A DNA stretch of 5,015 nucleotides from the NCBI GenBank assembly GCA_019420045.1, contig JAHZHY010000267.1, positions 1-5,015 of the forward strand. The letters are read 5' to 3'. The DNA comes from Clostridiales bacterium (GTDB lineage: Bacteria; Bacillota; Clostridia; Oscillospirales; Butyricicoccaceae). The position numbers were made by a program, and so were the translations under genes. The notes beneath the pieces were generated by a model that saw only the letters and a list, made by a program, of their open reading frames with translations, made no database searches and was not told where the DNA came from. Of the stretch, positions 4,723 through 5,015 are shown one piece after another; position 1 is the stretch's first letter; the number at the start of each line of letters is the position of its first letter.

Positions 4723-5015
4723 TTACAGAAGCACCCGGGCGTCTCCCACTTTTTTGGTGACCTTTTCCCGATCCAGGGTTTCCAGAATCACCATGGCGTA
4801 TTTTCGGGAGGTTCCCAGCAGATCCCGCACTTCGCCCAAGGTGATCTGTCCCTGGGCACGGATCTGCTCCTTGATCCGCTCCACCGCCTCATCATAGTGC
4901 TGCCGGGCAAAGCAGATCTGGGCATCCATCCGCACCAGGGTTCCGGCGCCGATCAGGGCGTTGTGCACCTGCTGGGCCTTTTTCTGATCCTTGCCCATCT
5001 GGGCCAGCCCATCCT
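4723..5015 (-). CDS. selB: Selenocysteine-specific elongation factor SelB (C-terminal part, cut by window edge)
   Basis: The last 97 codons of a gene entering from the right edge and ending at TAA (4725-4723). The sequence is the C-terminal winged-helix end of SelB: HYDEAVERIKEQIR, then ITLGEVRDLLGTSRKYA, then ILETLDREKVTKKVGDAR. The LGTSRKYA helix and the closing R-x-GD-x-R segment are hallmarks of the last winged-helix domain, which in the known family binds the SECIS hairpin of selenoprotein mRNAs while the GTPase domains carry Sec-tRNA. The internal ATG at 4998 is not a start, because the frame continues open to the window edge with family-like sequence. It converges with the carboxypeptidase gene. 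With tRNA-Sec on the same strand about 2 kb downstream, it marks this as a selenocysteine locus; selA and selD may lie beyond the right edge, which cannot be seen. Confidence 0.95.
   Translation of the reverse strand, partial: DGLAQMGKDQKKAQQVHNALIGAGTLVRMDAQICFARQHYDEAVERIKEQIRAQGQITLGEVRDLLGTSRKYAMVILETLDREKVTKKVGDARVLL

Noticed and set aside
4661..4897. 78-codon plus-strand frame opposite the selB end
   Set aside because: Runs through the terminator hairpin and is antisense to clear SelB sequence.
1..5015. CRISPR array, insertion sequence, attachment site or phage genes
   Set aside because: No regularly spaced direct repeats, transposase or integrase was seen. tRNA-Sec has no visible duplicated 3' end or integrase nearby.

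Overview
The window looks like chromosomal DNA from an anaerobic, amino-acid-fermenting Clostridia member, plausibly a gut Oscillospirales/Ruminococcaceae-type Firmicute. This rests on gene content (glycine reductase, GrdX, glycine riboswitch, selenocysteine machinery), strong AGGAGG-type ribosome binding sites and moderately GC-rich coding DNA with AT-rich intergenic gaps. The taxon is an inference; no species-level marker is present.

Layout, left to right: (1) 1-440, minus strand: the N-terminal 146 residues of GrdB, the selenoprotein subunit of glycine reductase component B, running off the left edge. (2) 462-1742, minus: complete grdE, the pyruvoyl-protein precursor of component B, starting at TTG. 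(3) 1814-2194, minus: grdX. (4) 2195-2661: a long regulatory leader read on the minus strand, holding a promoter, a tandem glycine riboswitch, an intrinsic terminator, a second promoter-like site just after the terminator, and an AT-rich hairpin. (5) 2662-2758, minus: tRNA-Sec (selC, anticodon UCA) with its own promoter. (6) 2914-4611, plus: an M14-family zinc carboxypeptidase with its own promoter, divergent from the tRNA. (7) A bidirectional terminator at about 4678-4705. (8) 4723-5015, minus: the C-terminal end of SelB, the selenocysteine-specific elongation factor, running off the right edge.

The parts work together. Glycine reductase is a selenoenzyme: in the known family GrdA and GrdB carry selenocysteine encoded by UGA. 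Making them needs tRNA-Sec and SelB, and both are encoded here next to the operon that uses them. Glycine, the substrate, is sensed by the riboswitch ahead of grdX-grdE-grdB. The peptidase is the one gene without an obvious role in selenium use or glycine reduction; it could supply amino acids to Stickland fermentation, but nothing in the sequence proves that.

The most interesting points are the clustering of decoding machinery with its client enzyme, the switching logic of the riboswitch (a perfect 9-nt complement between aptamer 2 and the terminator's distal arm), and a consensus-spaced promoter that would bypass the terminator. I found no CRISPR array, insertion sequence, phage gene or clearly new protein system.
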